Notes under the pieces: generated by a model | Databases searched by the model: none | What the model was told of the DNA's origin: nothing | Seen by the model: only the letters and a program-made list of their open reading frames with translations | Source of the DNA: Saprospiraceae bacterium | GTDB taxonomy: Bacteria; Bacteroidota; Bacteroidia; Chitinophagales; Saprospiraceae | Direction: 5' to 3' | Length of the DNA stretch: 64,000 nt | NCBI GenBank assembly: GCA_020629715.1 | Contig: JAHDCU010000004.1 | Span: 1 to 64,000 of the forward strand | Made by a program: the position numbers and the translations under genes | Shown here: one piece after another, positions 27,853-36,332 of the stretch | Position numbering within the stretch: the stretch's first letter is position 1 | Layout: each line of letters opens with the position of its first letter

Positions 27853-28154
27853 CAATAGTATCGATCATTATAATCGATTAACGATTCTAAATGAAGACTA
27901 CGATAGATTTATAAACAAGGAAACAACAAAATATAGCTATACTACTTTTTACCATCTTTATTAATCGTAATTAGTATTAGAAGTAATTATATCAAACCAG
28001 TTTATAAAAAGAGATGGTAATCAATGAATAGATTAGCAGCTAAAAAACCATCTCGAAGTATTAAGAATATATTGTAAAACCTGAGACTCTGCGAATACTA
28101 GAATATATTGCTGATTCCTAATTCAATAAGTTTTAATAGTAGTAACTGTTCATT
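27853..28154. other. Gene-free convergent gap of about 300 bases
   Basis: AT-rich and without a convincing gene. An 8-bp inverted repeat (28011-28018 with 28047-28054) brackets part of a 17-codon frame, ATG at 28024 to TAA at 28077, with a basic product (MNRLAAKKPSRSIKNIL). There is no promoter motif or ribosome-binding evidence, so I do not call it a gene. Confidence 0.4.
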
Positions 28155-28574
28155 CTATTGAAATACCAAAATCTGCTCTTGAAGATCGTAAAGCTCTCCA
28201 TCAATCGAAAGACCAGTAAGGTCATTATGAGGGTAGCAACTATCAAAATCTTTAGTGATTACAAACTCTAAAGGAATACTATAGTTTTGCGAAAGCTCGA
28301 TACTAGTGCTTACATTACTATTATCTAGCATGCTATAGTCTACCAAAAAATAGGTGATATCATTTTTGATATAATGACCATAAACGATATTGCTCCCAGA
28401 AACTTCAATTTTAAAGTCTTCTATTTGATATCTACCCTTTTCACCAATGAGAGAATTCTTAAGATCATCTACTATTGCAATATCAAACCCCTCAAACGGT
28501 ATATCGTCATTACACTTGCTACAGCTAGACAGCGTAATAATACAAATAAATAGTATTCCGAAAAATGATCTCAA
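28155..28574 (-). CDS. Small lipoprotein of unknown function
   Basis: About 139 residues. From the TTG at 28574 the product starts with RSFFGILF and a lipobox ITLSSC, giving a normal short lipoprotein signal peptide. The frame extends to a TTG at 28604, but that codon lies inside the TATATTTG promoter-like element, so it cannot be part of the mRNA if the promoter is real. The mature protein has several cysteines near its N terminus (SSCSKC) and near the end (DSCYPHND), and no domain I recognise. It stands alone between the RRM gene region and trmD. Confidence 0.6.
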   Translation of the reverse strand: MRSFFGILFICIITLSSCSKCNDDIPFEGFDIAIVDDLKNSLIGEKGRYQIEDFKIEVSGSNIVYGHYIKNDITYFLVDYSMLDNSNVSTSIELSQNYSIPLEFVITKDFDSCYPHNDLTGLSIDGELYDLQEQILVFQ

Positions 28575-28601
28575 GCACTCAGGGTTTAAAGGTGTAAAGC
28601 T

Positions 28602-28609
28602 CAAATATA
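28602..28609 (-). promoter_or_regulatory. Predicted -7 element of the small lipoprotein gene
   Basis: On the minus strand the bases read TATATTTG, an exact TAnnTTTG. Its final TTG coincides with the outermost possible start codon of the lipoprotein frame, which argues for the internal TTG start at 28574. No matching -33 element was found. Confidence 0.45.
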
Positions 28610-28676
28610 GTTATAAGACGAAGTTAATTGGAGTAGTCACACATTTTTAACAAAACACCACTACTTATGATAAAAA

Positions 28677-29354
28677 TTAATCATCTAAAAGATCAGGGCG
28701 TCTCTGTCTAGTACTTTGTATACTCTTGTCATGCCGCCACTGTTCGATTTTGGCATCATCTCCCGATAATAATATTTGGGGCACTAAAGCTCCATGAAAA
28801 TCCGCTGGCCTCGTATATATTGGCGGCGCTAATAGGTCATCTTGAAAACTATCGAATAATGCACTCGATCCATCATTCAACACTCCTGGGATCAATCGAC
28901 CAATAGAATCAACTAGTACCGCAGCCCCCAATTCTCCCCCACTTAAAACATATGATCCTATGCTAATCTCTCTAGTGATATAAATATCTCTAATACGCTG
29001 ATCGACTCCTTTGTAATGACCACAAAGGATTATAATATTATCGTATGTAGATAATTCATTGGCATGACTCTGCTCATATAGTTGCCCATCTGGAGTCATA
29101 TATATAATCTCATCGTATGATCTATCAGACTTTAATTTCTCGATGAGGGTAGCTATAGGCTCAATCATCATAACTAAGCCCGCACCTCCGCCATACTGAT
29201 AATCATCAATTTGACGATGCTTGCCAATACCATAATCTCGTAGGTCGTGAATCACTACTTCCAACAAGCCCTTATCCTGAGCTCGCCGCATGATAGAGTG
29301 ACTCAGTGGACTAGCAAGTAGATCAGGTACTGCCGATATTATATCTATCCTCAT
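28677..29354 (-). CDS. trmD: tRNA (guanine-37-N1)-methyltransferase
   Basis: 225 residues, full length for TrmD. It methylates G37 next to the anticodon, preventing +1 frameshifting. Hallmarks are MRIDIISAVPDLL at the N terminus, YGGGAGLVMMIEP, the SAM-binding trefoil-knot segments ILCGHYKGVDQRI and ISIGSYVLSGGELGA, and the tail RRPDLL. It lies 30 bases downstream of the FKBP gene and is probably in the same transcript. The usual rpsP-rimM-rplS neighbours are absent, as is common in Bacteroidota. Confidence 0.96.
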   Translation of the reverse strand: MRIDIISAVPDLLASPLSHSIMRRAQDKGLLEVVIHDLRDYGIGKHRQIDDYQYGGGAGLVMMIEPIATLIEKLKSDRSYDEIIYMTPDGQLYEQSHANELSTYDNIIILCGHYKGVDQRIRDIYITREISIGSYVLSGGELGAAVLVDSIGRLIPGVLNDGSSALFDSFQDDLLAPPIYTRPADFHGALVPQILLSGDDAKIEQWRHDKSIQSTRQRRPDLLDD

Positions 29355-29384
29355 CTACTTTCTATCCTCTATTTGCACTAATTA

Positions 29385-30047
29385 CTAGTTAATCTTAATA
29401 AGCTCAACCTCGAATATTAAAGCAGAATATGGCGGTATCACGGGAGCAGACCCTCTAGCACCATATGCTAAGTCATAAGGGATATAAAGTTTCCACTTAT
29501 CTCCTTCTTTCATCTGACTCAGTCCTTCTTGCCATCCTCGTATCACTTGATTGAGTCTAAAAGCAATAGGTTCTCCTCGCTGAACGGAGCTATCAAATAC
29601 TGAACCATCAATCAACATTCCGTGATAATGTGTAGTCACTTGATCACTTATACTAGGAGATATCGTACCGGTACCCTGAGTCATTACCTCATACTGTACC
29701 CCACTCTCGAGTACGATAACTTCTGGTCTTTTAGCATTTTCTGCAAGAAATTGCTCTCCAGCTATTTTATTTGCTTCTAACATTCTTTCTTTTTTATTTT
29801 TTTCAAATTTCCGAATGATCATTCGAGAATCCTTAGCTGCTATTTTCAGATCCTCGCCATTCATGGCGTCTTTGATACCTTCTTGAATGACTTTATAGAG
29901 TCTTTGCATATCATGCTTCTCTCCTTCAAGATCTTTCGCTATATCTACACCTAATGCATAGTAAAGGCTATCACTTGCATTTTTTAGATCTTGTGCAAAC
30001 CCAGCAAACGAAAACACTAATGCAAAAACTACTAAAAGATATCTCAT
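29385..30047 (-). CDS. FKBP-type peptidyl-prolyl cis-trans isomerase, exported
   Basis: 220 residues with a signal peptide (cleavage near AGFAQ, residue 19). Residues about 20-110 are an FKBP N-terminal dimerisation helix domain (Mip/FkpA-like) and residues about 120-220 are the catalytic FKBP domain with DQVTTHYHG, GSVFDSS, VIRGWQEGL and IPYDLAYG. It should speed proline isomerisation of envelope proteins. The start codon overlaps the stop of the upstream peptidase gene by one base (TAATG), suggesting translational coupling. Confidence 0.9.
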   Translation of the reverse strand: MRYLLVVFALVFSFAGFAQDLKNASDSLYYALGVDIAKDLEGEKHDMQRLYKVIQEGIKDAMNGEDLKIAAKDSRMIIRKFEKNKKERMLEANKIAGEQFLAENAKRPEVIVLESGVQYEVMTQGTGTISPSISDQVTTHYHGMLIDGSVFDSSVQRGEPIAFRLNQVIRGWQEGLSQMKEGDKWKLYIPYDLAYGARGSAPVIPPYSALIFEVELIKIN

Positions 30048-31438
30048 TATGAATTTTTTAGTTCGTTATAATAATGAAAGAAATAAGGAATAGTTTCGAT
30101 CCCTTTGAAGTAATTAAACACTCCGTAGTGCTCATTAGGAGAGTGTATATCATCACTATCTAGACCAAAGCCCATCAATACCGATTTTACACCAAACACC
30201 TCTTCAAATAAAGCAACGATAGGAATACTCCCTCCCGAACGCTGAGGAATAGGTGCTTTACCGAATGTCTTTTCCATAGCCATATGGGCCGCTTTATACT
30301 CTGCCGTATCTGTTGGTGTCACAGCCGGCTGACCTCCGTGATGTGGATTGACTTCTACTTTTACTCCTTTAGGTGCTATAGACTTAAAGTGATCTGAAAA
30401 CAACTGTGTAATCTTATCCGGATCTTGATTAGGCACTAGACGCATAGATATTTTAGCAAAAGCCTTGGACGGAAGTACCGTTTTCGCTCCTTCGCCAGTA
30501 TATCCACCCCACATTCCGTTTACATCTAAGGTAGGTCGTATGGAAGTCCTCTCTAGAGTAGTATATCCTTTCTCTCCATGTATATCTTCAATCTCAAGAT
30601 CTTGCTTATACGTCTCTAATGAAAATGGTGCTTCATTCATCTTAGATCTGTCTTCGATAGAAACTACTTCGACATCGTCGTAAAATCCTGGGATGGTAAT
30701 ATGATTATTCTCGTCTTTAAGGCTTGCGACCATCTCGCATAAGGTATTGATAGGATTGGCAACTGCTCCTCCATATACTCCACTATGTAAGTCTTTATTG
30801 GGTCCTGTAAGCTCTACCTCCACATAGCTCAATCCTCGCAACCCGACGGTGATAGAGGGTACATCATTGGCAATAATAGAAGTGTCACTGAGCAGTACAA
30901 CATCGCAAGCAAGCTTATCAGCATTAGCTTTACAAAATATACCTAGATTATCCGATCCTACTTCCTCTTCTCCTTCGATCATAAACTTGATATTACAAGG
31001 TAAATGATCTGCCGCCATCATAGCCTCAAATGCTTTGATATGCATATACATTTGACCTTTATCATCGCAAGCTCCCCTGGCGAATATGGCACCATCAGGA
31101 TGTAGCTTAGTTTTTTTGATCACGGGTTCAAATGGTGGTGAATCCCACAAATTTAGCGGATCTGGTGGCTGTACATCATAGTGACCATAAACTAGCACCG
31201 TAGGTAAATTGGGATCAAATAGCTTTTCACCATAGACAATAGGATGACCCGCAGTCTCATGAAGTGCTACATTATCAGCACCTGCATTTTGGAGTTTATC
31301 AGCCACAAACTCTGCCGTCTTACGTACATCACCTGCATAAGCAGAGTCAGCGCTTACCGATGGTATTCTTAGTATTTCTAACAATTCATCAAGAAAACGT
31401 TTTTCATTTGATTTTATATAGGATTGTACCTGCTCCAT
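30047..31438 (-). CDS. M20 family metallopeptidase (dipeptidase)
   Basis: 463 residues, no signal peptide. Zinc ligands of the M20 dipeptidase class are visible: H in VYGHYDVQ, bridging D in GACDDKGQ, the catalytic/ligand pair in EGEEEVGS, D in LLSDTS and the last H in DDIHSPNEH. The lid/dimerisation domain sits between about 205 and 365. These enzymes hydrolyse di- or small peptides in the cytosol. It is the first gene of the M20-FKBP-trmD run. Confidence 0.9.
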   Translation of the reverse strand: MEQVQSYIKSNEKRFLDELLEILRIPSVSADSAYAGDVRKTAEFVADKLQNAGADNVALHETAGHPIVYGEKLFDPNLPTVLVYGHYDVQPPDPLNLWDSPPFEPVIKKTKLHPDGAIFARGACDDKGQMYMHIKAFEAMMAADHLPCNIKFMIEGEEEVGSDNLGIFCKANADKLACDVVLLSDTSIIANDVPSITVGLRGLSYVEVELTGPNKDLHSGVYGGAVANPINTLCEMVASLKDENNHITIPGFYDDVEVVSIEDRSKMNEAPFSLETYKQDLEIEDIHGEKGYTTLERTSIRPTLDVNGMWGGYTGEGAKTVLPSKAFAKISMRLVPNQDPDKITQLFSDHFKSIAPKGVKVEVNPHHGGQPAVTPTDTAEYKAAHMAMEKTFGKAPIPQRSGGSIPIVALFEEVFGVKSVLMGFGLDSDDIHSPNEHYGVFNYFKGIETIPYFFHYYNELKNS

Positions 31439-31476
31439 AATCTACTTTTAATTAATCACAAAAGAACGATGTTTTA

Positions 31477-32274
31477 TCAATATAACTTCAATCGTTTCAA
31501 AATTATTCTGTCCATTTCAGTAGGATCGACATCTACATGTAATTTGCCGTCAGCAGCATAAGCAAGTGCCCCTGTTTCTTCAGAAACCACTATGGAAAGT
31601 ACTCCAGCGCTCTCCGTCACCCCGATCGCTGCTCTATGACGTAGCCCAAGGTCAGACGATATCTCTGCTGAGTCACTCACGGGTAATACACAACTAGCAG
31701 CCAATATCTGATCGCCACTGATGATCATGGCTCCATCGTGTAACGGACTATTTTTAAAAAATATATTTTCGATCAAACTACTAGATACATCTGCATTGAC
31801 CGCAGTACCTGTGCTTGCAATGTTTTGCCACAATAGATTATCCGAAATCACGATCAATGCCCCCATTTTGTGCTCGGACATCCATCGTATTGCTTTAGAA
31901 ATTTGCAACTGGCTTTTTTCTGCAGTAGCATCCTTACCTACTGTATTGCCAAAAAGATTATTCAAAAACGGAAATCTACCTCTAGTCGTAGTATTTCCAA
32001 TCATCAGTAAAAATCTCCTTACCTCTGGCTGAAAAATAATCACTATAATCAAGACCCCTACATCGACAAACTTATCTAATGCTATAGAAAGAAGCTTCAT
32101 TTCCAATACGGTAACCACCCAATATGTAGCATAAAAAATTACTACACCAATAAATATATTAAAGGCGATACTACCTCTAAGCAATTTATAAATTCTGTAC
32201 ATGAGATAAACCACAATGAGTATATCCAATACATCCCAAATCCGAATATTTTCAAAATAAGTACCTTCTAGCAT
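31477..32274 (-). CDS. cdaA: Diadenylate cyclase CdaA
   Basis: 265 residues. Three membrane helices occupy about residues 13-90, followed by a DisA_N catalytic domain with the motifs DGA (D180-A182, in LHDGAMII) and RHR (212-214, in LGLRHRAAIG) that bind ATP and form cyclic di-AMP. This is the usual CdaA layout and length. c-di-AMP controls potassium and osmotic balance and wall stress in other bacteria. The cytosolic catalytic domain faces inward. It lies 38 bases upstream of the M20 gene on the same strand. Confidence 0.94.
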   Translation of the reverse strand: MLEGTYFENIRIWDVLDILIVVYLMYRIYKLLRGSIAFNIFIGVVIFYATYWVVTVLEMKLLSIALDKFVDVGVLIIVIIFQPEVRRFLLMIGNTTTRGRFPFLNNLFGNTVGKDATAEKSQLQISKAIRWMSEHKMGALIVISDNLLWQNIASTGTAVNADVSSSLIENIFFKNSPLHDGAMIISGDQILAASCVLPVSDSAEISSDLGLRHRAAIGVTESAGVLSIVVSEETGALAYAADGKLHVDVDPTEMDRIILKRLKLY

Positions 32275-32376
32275 GACTTACACGTCTTAAGCTTATTACT
32301 AAGTAAAAGATTTACTGTTTTGGGTTACAAATACATGATGAAATTACGCATTATTTCTATTGTGAGGAGTTAAGAG

Positions 32377-32384
32377 TATATTTG
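32377..32384 (+). promoter_or_regulatory. Predicted -7 element of the 32438 gene
   Basis: TATATTTG matches TAnnTTTG and lies 53 bases before the ATG. A TTG at 32360-32362 is only 14 bases upstream, closer than usual for a -33 element. Confidence 0.4.
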
Positions 32385-32437
32385 TATTCTTCTATTACAC
32401 AAAAGAATCAGACTCAAACAGAGTATAAATATTTTTT

Positions 32438-33172
32438 ATGAGAAGTATTGCATTATTACTGAGCCTTTTAGGATTGATGGTAAGCACTAGTATGGCACAA
32501 GAAGAGCTTCAATCCGATTCTACTTTAATCGAAATGATAGATCCTCAAGAGGAAGTATTATCAGGCCCAAAAGTAGAGTCTGAAACGATTATCGATCATT
32601 ATATAGAGCCAGCCAATAAAGGAAACATAAGCGACTATTACTTTGAGTTGAACGATTCTAAATCTTTATCTGACCATGAGTGTCGTATTATGTTTGATGG
32701 ATATGATGAAAGTCTCGAAACAAACCGAAGAGAAACTGAACCATCAGAATTTTTTAGCTATACTCATCCTAAAATAAAGCCACATCTTAAATCAGAAAAC
32801 TTCTTAGTCTGTAAAGCAAATATGTCTAAGGTAGGAAAGGATTATTTTTTGAAAATGTACTTTGACTTAGCCTCAAAAGATGCCAGTAGAAACTATGGTC
32901 AAATCGAACGTAATAGCATCATCAGAATACAGATGATAGATGGTAAAAAGTATTATCTGACTAATAACTACCCCGACCCAGGTCGCATCGAAAAATATAC
33001 AGGGCATACCTTGTACAAAGCTGTCATGAAACTCGGTAAAGATGATCTCAAAGTGTTCTCTAAAAAAGAGGTTGATCATGTAGGCATCATCTGGACCACG
33101 GGCTATGAACAATACGATGTATACGAAGTTGATTTTTTAATAAACCAAATCAAGTGTCTTAAAGATGAGTAA
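32438..33172 (+). CDS. Secreted protein of unknown function, coupled to miaE
   Basis: 244 residues with a signal peptide (MRSIALLLSLLGLMVSTSMAQ). The acidic N-terminal part of the mature protein is low in structure; from about residue 65 on it is a mixed beta-type region with two conserved-looking stretches, YFLKMYFDLA and RIQMIDGKKYYLTNN. I do not recognise the family and see no catalytic motif. Its last 8 bases overlap the start of miaE, so the two are co-transcribed, odd partners for a secreted and a tRNA-modifying protein. Confidence 0.65.
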   Translation: MRSIALLLSLLGLMVSTSMAQEELQSDSTLIEMIDPQEEVLSGPKVESETIIDHYIEPANKGNISDYYFELNDSKSLSDHECRIMFDGYDESLETNRRETEPSEFFSYTHPKIKPHLKSENFLVCKANMSKVGKDYFLKMYFDLASKDASRNYGQIERNSIIRIQMIDGKKYYLTNNYPDPGRIEKYTGHTLYKAVMKLGKDDLKVFSKKEVDHVGIIWTTGYEQYDVYEVDFLINQIKCLKDE

Positions 33173-33758
33173 GACTATACTCGGACTACAGTTACCTTCC
33201 GACCCTAGATGGGTCAATCTAGCAGAAGCCAAGCTCGAAGATATATTGACAGATCATGCCTACTGTGAGCAAAAAGCTGCATCTACTTGTATCTCCTTGA
33301 TACAAATGTATCCCGAAAGAAAAAGATTGGTCAGGGAAGTAGCTCCAATAGTCACAGAAGAATGGGGACACTTTAGACTTGTACTTAAAGAACTCGACAA
33401 ACGAGGTCTCGAGCTAGGAGAACAACGTAAAGATGAATATGTCAGAAATCTCATGGCTCATCGTAAACAAGGCGGATCTAAGACGGATAGATTGATTGAT
33501 AGATTACTGATTTCTGCGCTGATAGAAGCTCGATCCTGTGAGCGATTTAGATTACTTTCCTTACATCTCAAGGATGCGGGGCTACAAGAGTTTTACCACA
33601 ACTTTATGGTTTCTGAAGCTGGTCATTATCGACTCTTCCTCGATCTTGCTAAGGAGTACGGCGATGACGCTTATGTGGATGAAAGATGGCAACACTATCT
33701 AGACTTCGAGGCAGAGATGATCGCTACATTGGAAGTACGAGGAGATAGGATGCATTAG
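33165..33758 (+). CDS. miaE: tRNA-(ms2io6A)-hydroxylase MiaE
   Basis: 197 residues of the ferritin-like di-iron family. Ligands appear as E35 (AYCEQKAAS), E66xxH69 (EEWGHF), a Glu of EARSCERFR (E121/E126) and E151xxH154 (SEAGHY), the MiaE arrangement. It hydroxylates the isopentenyl side chain of ms2i6A at tRNA position 37, needing O2. Full length for the family. The start overlaps the preceding secreted-protein gene by 8 bases. miaA and miaB are not in the window. Confidence 0.92.
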   Translation: MSKTILGLQLPSDPRWVNLAEAKLEDILTDHAYCEQKAASTCISLIQMYPERKRLVREVAPIVTEEWGHFRLVLKELDKRGLELGEQRKDEYVRNLMAHRKQGGSKTDRLIDRLLISALIEARSCERFRLLSLHLKDAGLQEFYHNFMVSEAGHYRLFLDLAKEYGDDAYVDERWQHYLDFEAEMIATLEVRGDRMH

Positions 33759-33782
33759 GCAAATTTCATTGGGTACCAAAAT

Positions 33783-33816
33783 AAAAAAGCAGCAATCCAA
33801 ATGAATGGATTACTGC
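33783..33816 (-). terminator. Rho-independent terminator of the PorE-like gene
   Basis: The 10-bp stem 33789-33798 with 33807-33816 (one G-T pair, 8-base loop) is followed on the minus strand by six T residues (33788-33783). It sits 31 bases past the stop of the PorE-like gene and also faces the end of miaE. Confidence 0.85.
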
Positions 33817-33847
33817 CCAGATATTTCTGTTATAAATATGTCCGTAG

Positions 33848-35947
33848 TTAGTTCTTGGCCATACGCTCTAGTATGCCATTGTTATCCACAACGATCTCTG
33901 CATCTACAAATCCTCTATTGATAGATTTGATCTGTGCCCGACGTGCTTCTTCTAAGTTGCTATATCCACTCAAGACGAATATCGTCCAACTTCCTTTGGT
34001 CCATTGCTCGATCTCCCCTATTCCTTTGACTTTATTGACATCAAACCAAATGGGATCTTCGTATGATGCAAGACGTATCTTATATTCACTCGATCCTGTA
34101 CTTGTATAACTTGGAGTACTTGTAGATTGCGAAGACATTGCCAACTCCAAATGCTCCGTATCTAACGCATCATAGGTAATGAAGGCATCTTTAAATCCTC
34201 TAGCTCTTACTTGCTTGAGTACCGTCTGAGCTTCTGCACGGTCTAAGTAATAACCTAATCTCACCTTGGTAGCAGTGCTCTTGTAAACTTTATAAATATT
34301 ACCTAACTCTGATAATCTTGTGTAGGGATCTATGTCTACGGTACGATTGAAAAATGCCGCTAACTGTACGAAATATACATTGGAGCTCGTATTGATAATC
34401 TCCCCGTATGCGACCTTACGAGCACTTGATAACGAACCACTCATACTACCCGATGTACGGCTAGATAGATCAGGAAGTTTAAATGCTGGAGGCACCTCCA
34501 TGTCTGCTTCTACACTGGATTGAGCCGTTTTTTGAATAGCTGTATTTTCAGTAAAATTTACATTAGCCGCCTCTGGATTAGTATTAGAAGATTGTCCTGC
34601 AAATGGATCTAAATCTGCCAACGACATTGCTTTAGGGACAAAGATATTGTCCGCTTCCTCTACATCATTAGCCGCGAGAATATCTCTATATACTGGAGTA
34701 CCTATATAGATATCATCCTTACCTCTACCTCCCAGTCTGTTGGAGCTAAAGTATATATCCTTGTTTTGCACATTTTTAGATGGAAAATAATCATCAGATG
34801 GGCTATTGATACCCTTACCCAAGTTTTTAGGTGCTGTCCAGTAACCATCTTCTACAAAGGTTTCGAATACATCATATCCACCTAAACCATGGTGATAATC
34901 TGATGCAAATAGTAAGGTTTCTCCATCAAAATGAGGAGTAATCTCATTACCTCTAGTATTGACATTATCACCCAGATTTTCTGGATAACTCCACTCACCG
35001 TTGTTATAATAACTTACGTAGATATCAAAACCACCTAGACCGCCAGGTCTATTAGACGAAAAGTACATCGCTGTACCTCCTTGAAATGAAAAGGTAGGAA
35101 AACCCGTAGAATACCCTAGCTCATTGTAGCTAAAAGGTTTTTCATTTTTGAAGTCTCCGTTGTAGTCTACCTCTGCGAGGTATATAGATAAGTCTACATC
35201 ACCATCAGCAACAAAACTGTGACCATTGATAAAATTATTTTGCGTATATGCGCATACATTACTTCCTTGTGCATAAGATATAGGACCGATGTTTTCATCA
35301 TCCTTGAGACTTCCACGTAGGACTAGAGCATCTTGACCTCGCTTAGGCCTTAGCCCCTCGGCGATGTATAACTTATTAGTGCCTTTGTTGATAAAGCTTT
35401 TATTGTTTACTCCTTTAGATCTTGTCGCATCATTGAATGAAGAAAATACTACATTACCCTCGTAAAAGCTTACGCCAAAGTCTGATGCCTTAGTATTAGC
35501 TCCAAAGAGCGAAAGACTATACTGATCTTCTGATGAAAGAGCCGACTTTGCATAATCACAGCTCTGCGCAAAATGCTCTCCTTCTATTGGATCAAACTGC
35601 GAATAACGTATATACATTTCTTGTGCAAGAGAGTACTTTCCTATCTTCTTTAAGGTATGAGCATAATTTTTCAGATACTCTGGCTCGATATCCATATCAG
35701 AGACTTTGCGATACCAATTAACGGCATCAAGCGGCCTATTAGTCAATCGGTAAGCTTCAGCAAGTTTTACCTTGGCTTCTTGATTTTCAGGATATTCAGC
35801 TAGAGTCTTAATGTAATTTTGAATCGCAAGGTCATAGGCCTTTAATTCAAATTGCTTATTTGCTTTTTTAAGCAACTTTTGCCCATACATACTAGTGACA
35901 GAGACCAGTAGTAAGACAAGCATCGTGAGGTGTAGTTTTCTCAACAT
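33848..35947 (-). CDS. PorE-like TPR/PD40 protein with two C-terminal SPOR-like domains
   Basis: 699 residues with a signal peptide (cleavage near SMYGQ). Residues about 22-140 form TPR helices (KANKQFELKAYDLAIQNY pattern). Residues about 150-435 are PD40/WD40-like propeller repeats with the signature YFSSNRPGGLGGFDIY and YFSSNRLGGRGKDDIY. After a Ser/Thr-rich linker, residues about 520-600 (VYFVQLAAFF ... VRARGFKDAF) and 617-695 (YKIRLASYED ... INRGFVDAEIV) each look like a SPOR domain. The T9SS component PorE has the same TPR-PD40 front but ends in an OmpA-type peptidoglycan-binding domain; SPOR domains also bind peptidoglycan (glycan strands stripped of stem peptides). A wall-anchoring T9SS-linked role is therefore plausible but inferred. 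Confidence 0.78.
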   Translation of the reverse strand: MLRKLHLTMLVLLLVSVTSMYGQKLLKKANKQFELKAYDLAIQNYIKTLAEYPENQEAKVKLAEAYRLTNRPLDAVNWYRKVSDMDIEPEYLKNYAHTLKKIGKYSLAQEMYIRYSQFDPIEGEHFAQSCDYAKSALSSEDQYSLSLFGANTKASDFGVSFYEGNVVFSSFNDATRSKGVNNKSFINKGTNKLYIAEGLRPKRGQDALVLRGSLKDDENIGPISYAQGSNVCAYTQNNFINGHSFVADGDVDLSIYLAEVDYNGDFKNEKPFSYNELGYSTGFPTFSFQGGTAMYFSSNRPGGLGGFDIYVSYYNNGEWSYPENLGDNVNTRGNEITPHFDGETLLFASDYHHGLGGYDVFETFVEDGYWTAPKNLGKGINSPSDDYFPSKNVQNKDIYFSSNRLGGRGKDDIYIGTPVYRDILAANDVEEADNIFVPKAMSLADLDPFAGQSSNTNPEAANVNFTENTAIQKTAQSSVEADMEVPPAFKLPDLSSRTSGSMSGSLSSARKVAYGEIINTSSNVYFVQLAAFFNRTVDIDPYTRLSELGNIYKVYKSTATKVRLGYYLDRAEAQTVLKQVRARGFKDAFITYDALDTEHLELAMSSQSTSTPSYTSTGSSEYKIRLASYEDPIWFDVNKVKGIGEIEQWTKGSWTIFVLSGYSNLEEARRAQIKSINRGFVDAEIVVDNNGILERMAKN

Positions 35948-36239
35948 GACACTTAGTAGTTTTGGTTAAACATATTTATATTTTCAAATATATGAAATAT
36001 ACTGCAATACAACATACAATACATATAAATATTTTACCATATATAAAAATAACTTCTTCATTAGCCCCAAAATGAAAGATTCAGGTCGCTAAATAACAAC
36101 AACCCTATTCGCATGTGCTTTAAATAAATAGGCTTTAGAAGCCTAGAATGATGTATATCAATTATCCAGATATCAAGACCGCAGATGACCTTAACCAAGT
36201 ATTTGTGGCACAACTTCCCATATCCTCTTTCATACTATA
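35948..36239. other. Gene-free gap with a tight 7-bp hairpin
   Basis: No coding region is supported. A perfect 7-bp stem with a 3-base loop is at 36129-36145; on the minus strand it is followed by ATTTATTT, so it may be a weak back-up terminator for the duplicated cargo genes. At 36225-36250 the bases resemble the junction upstream of copy 1 (TTCATA...TAGCTA...CAACTCC), a possible remnant of a further repeat unit. Confidence 0.35.
35985..36012 (-). promoter_or_regulatory. Predicted promoter of the PorE-like gene
   Basis: On the minus strand TATATTTG (35992-35985) matches TAnnTTTG and a TTG (36012-36010) lies 17 bases upstream. Initiation would give a leader of about 30 bases before the ATG at 35947. 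Confidence 0.5.
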
Positions 36240-36291
36240 TAGCTAATGACAACTCCAAGACCATGCGCTGATCTTGATTTGTATTGTTAAT

Positions 36292-36329
36292 AATAAAAAG
36301 ATCACATCGCTCCAAGCGATCAGATCTTT
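36292..36329 (-). terminator. Terminator of duplicated cargo gene copy 1
   Basis: AAAGATC (36297-36303) pairs with GATCTTT (36323-36329), and ATCGCT pairs with AGCGAT inside, separated by a 2x2 internal loop, with a 3-base apex. On the minus strand TTTTTATTATT follows. It begins 4 bases past the stop. Confidence 0.8.
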
Positions 36330-36332
36330 GAA

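Noticed and set aside
28024-28077. A 17-codon basic peptide gene
   Set aside because: No promoter motif or context supports it, and such short frames are common by chance in AT-rich DNA.
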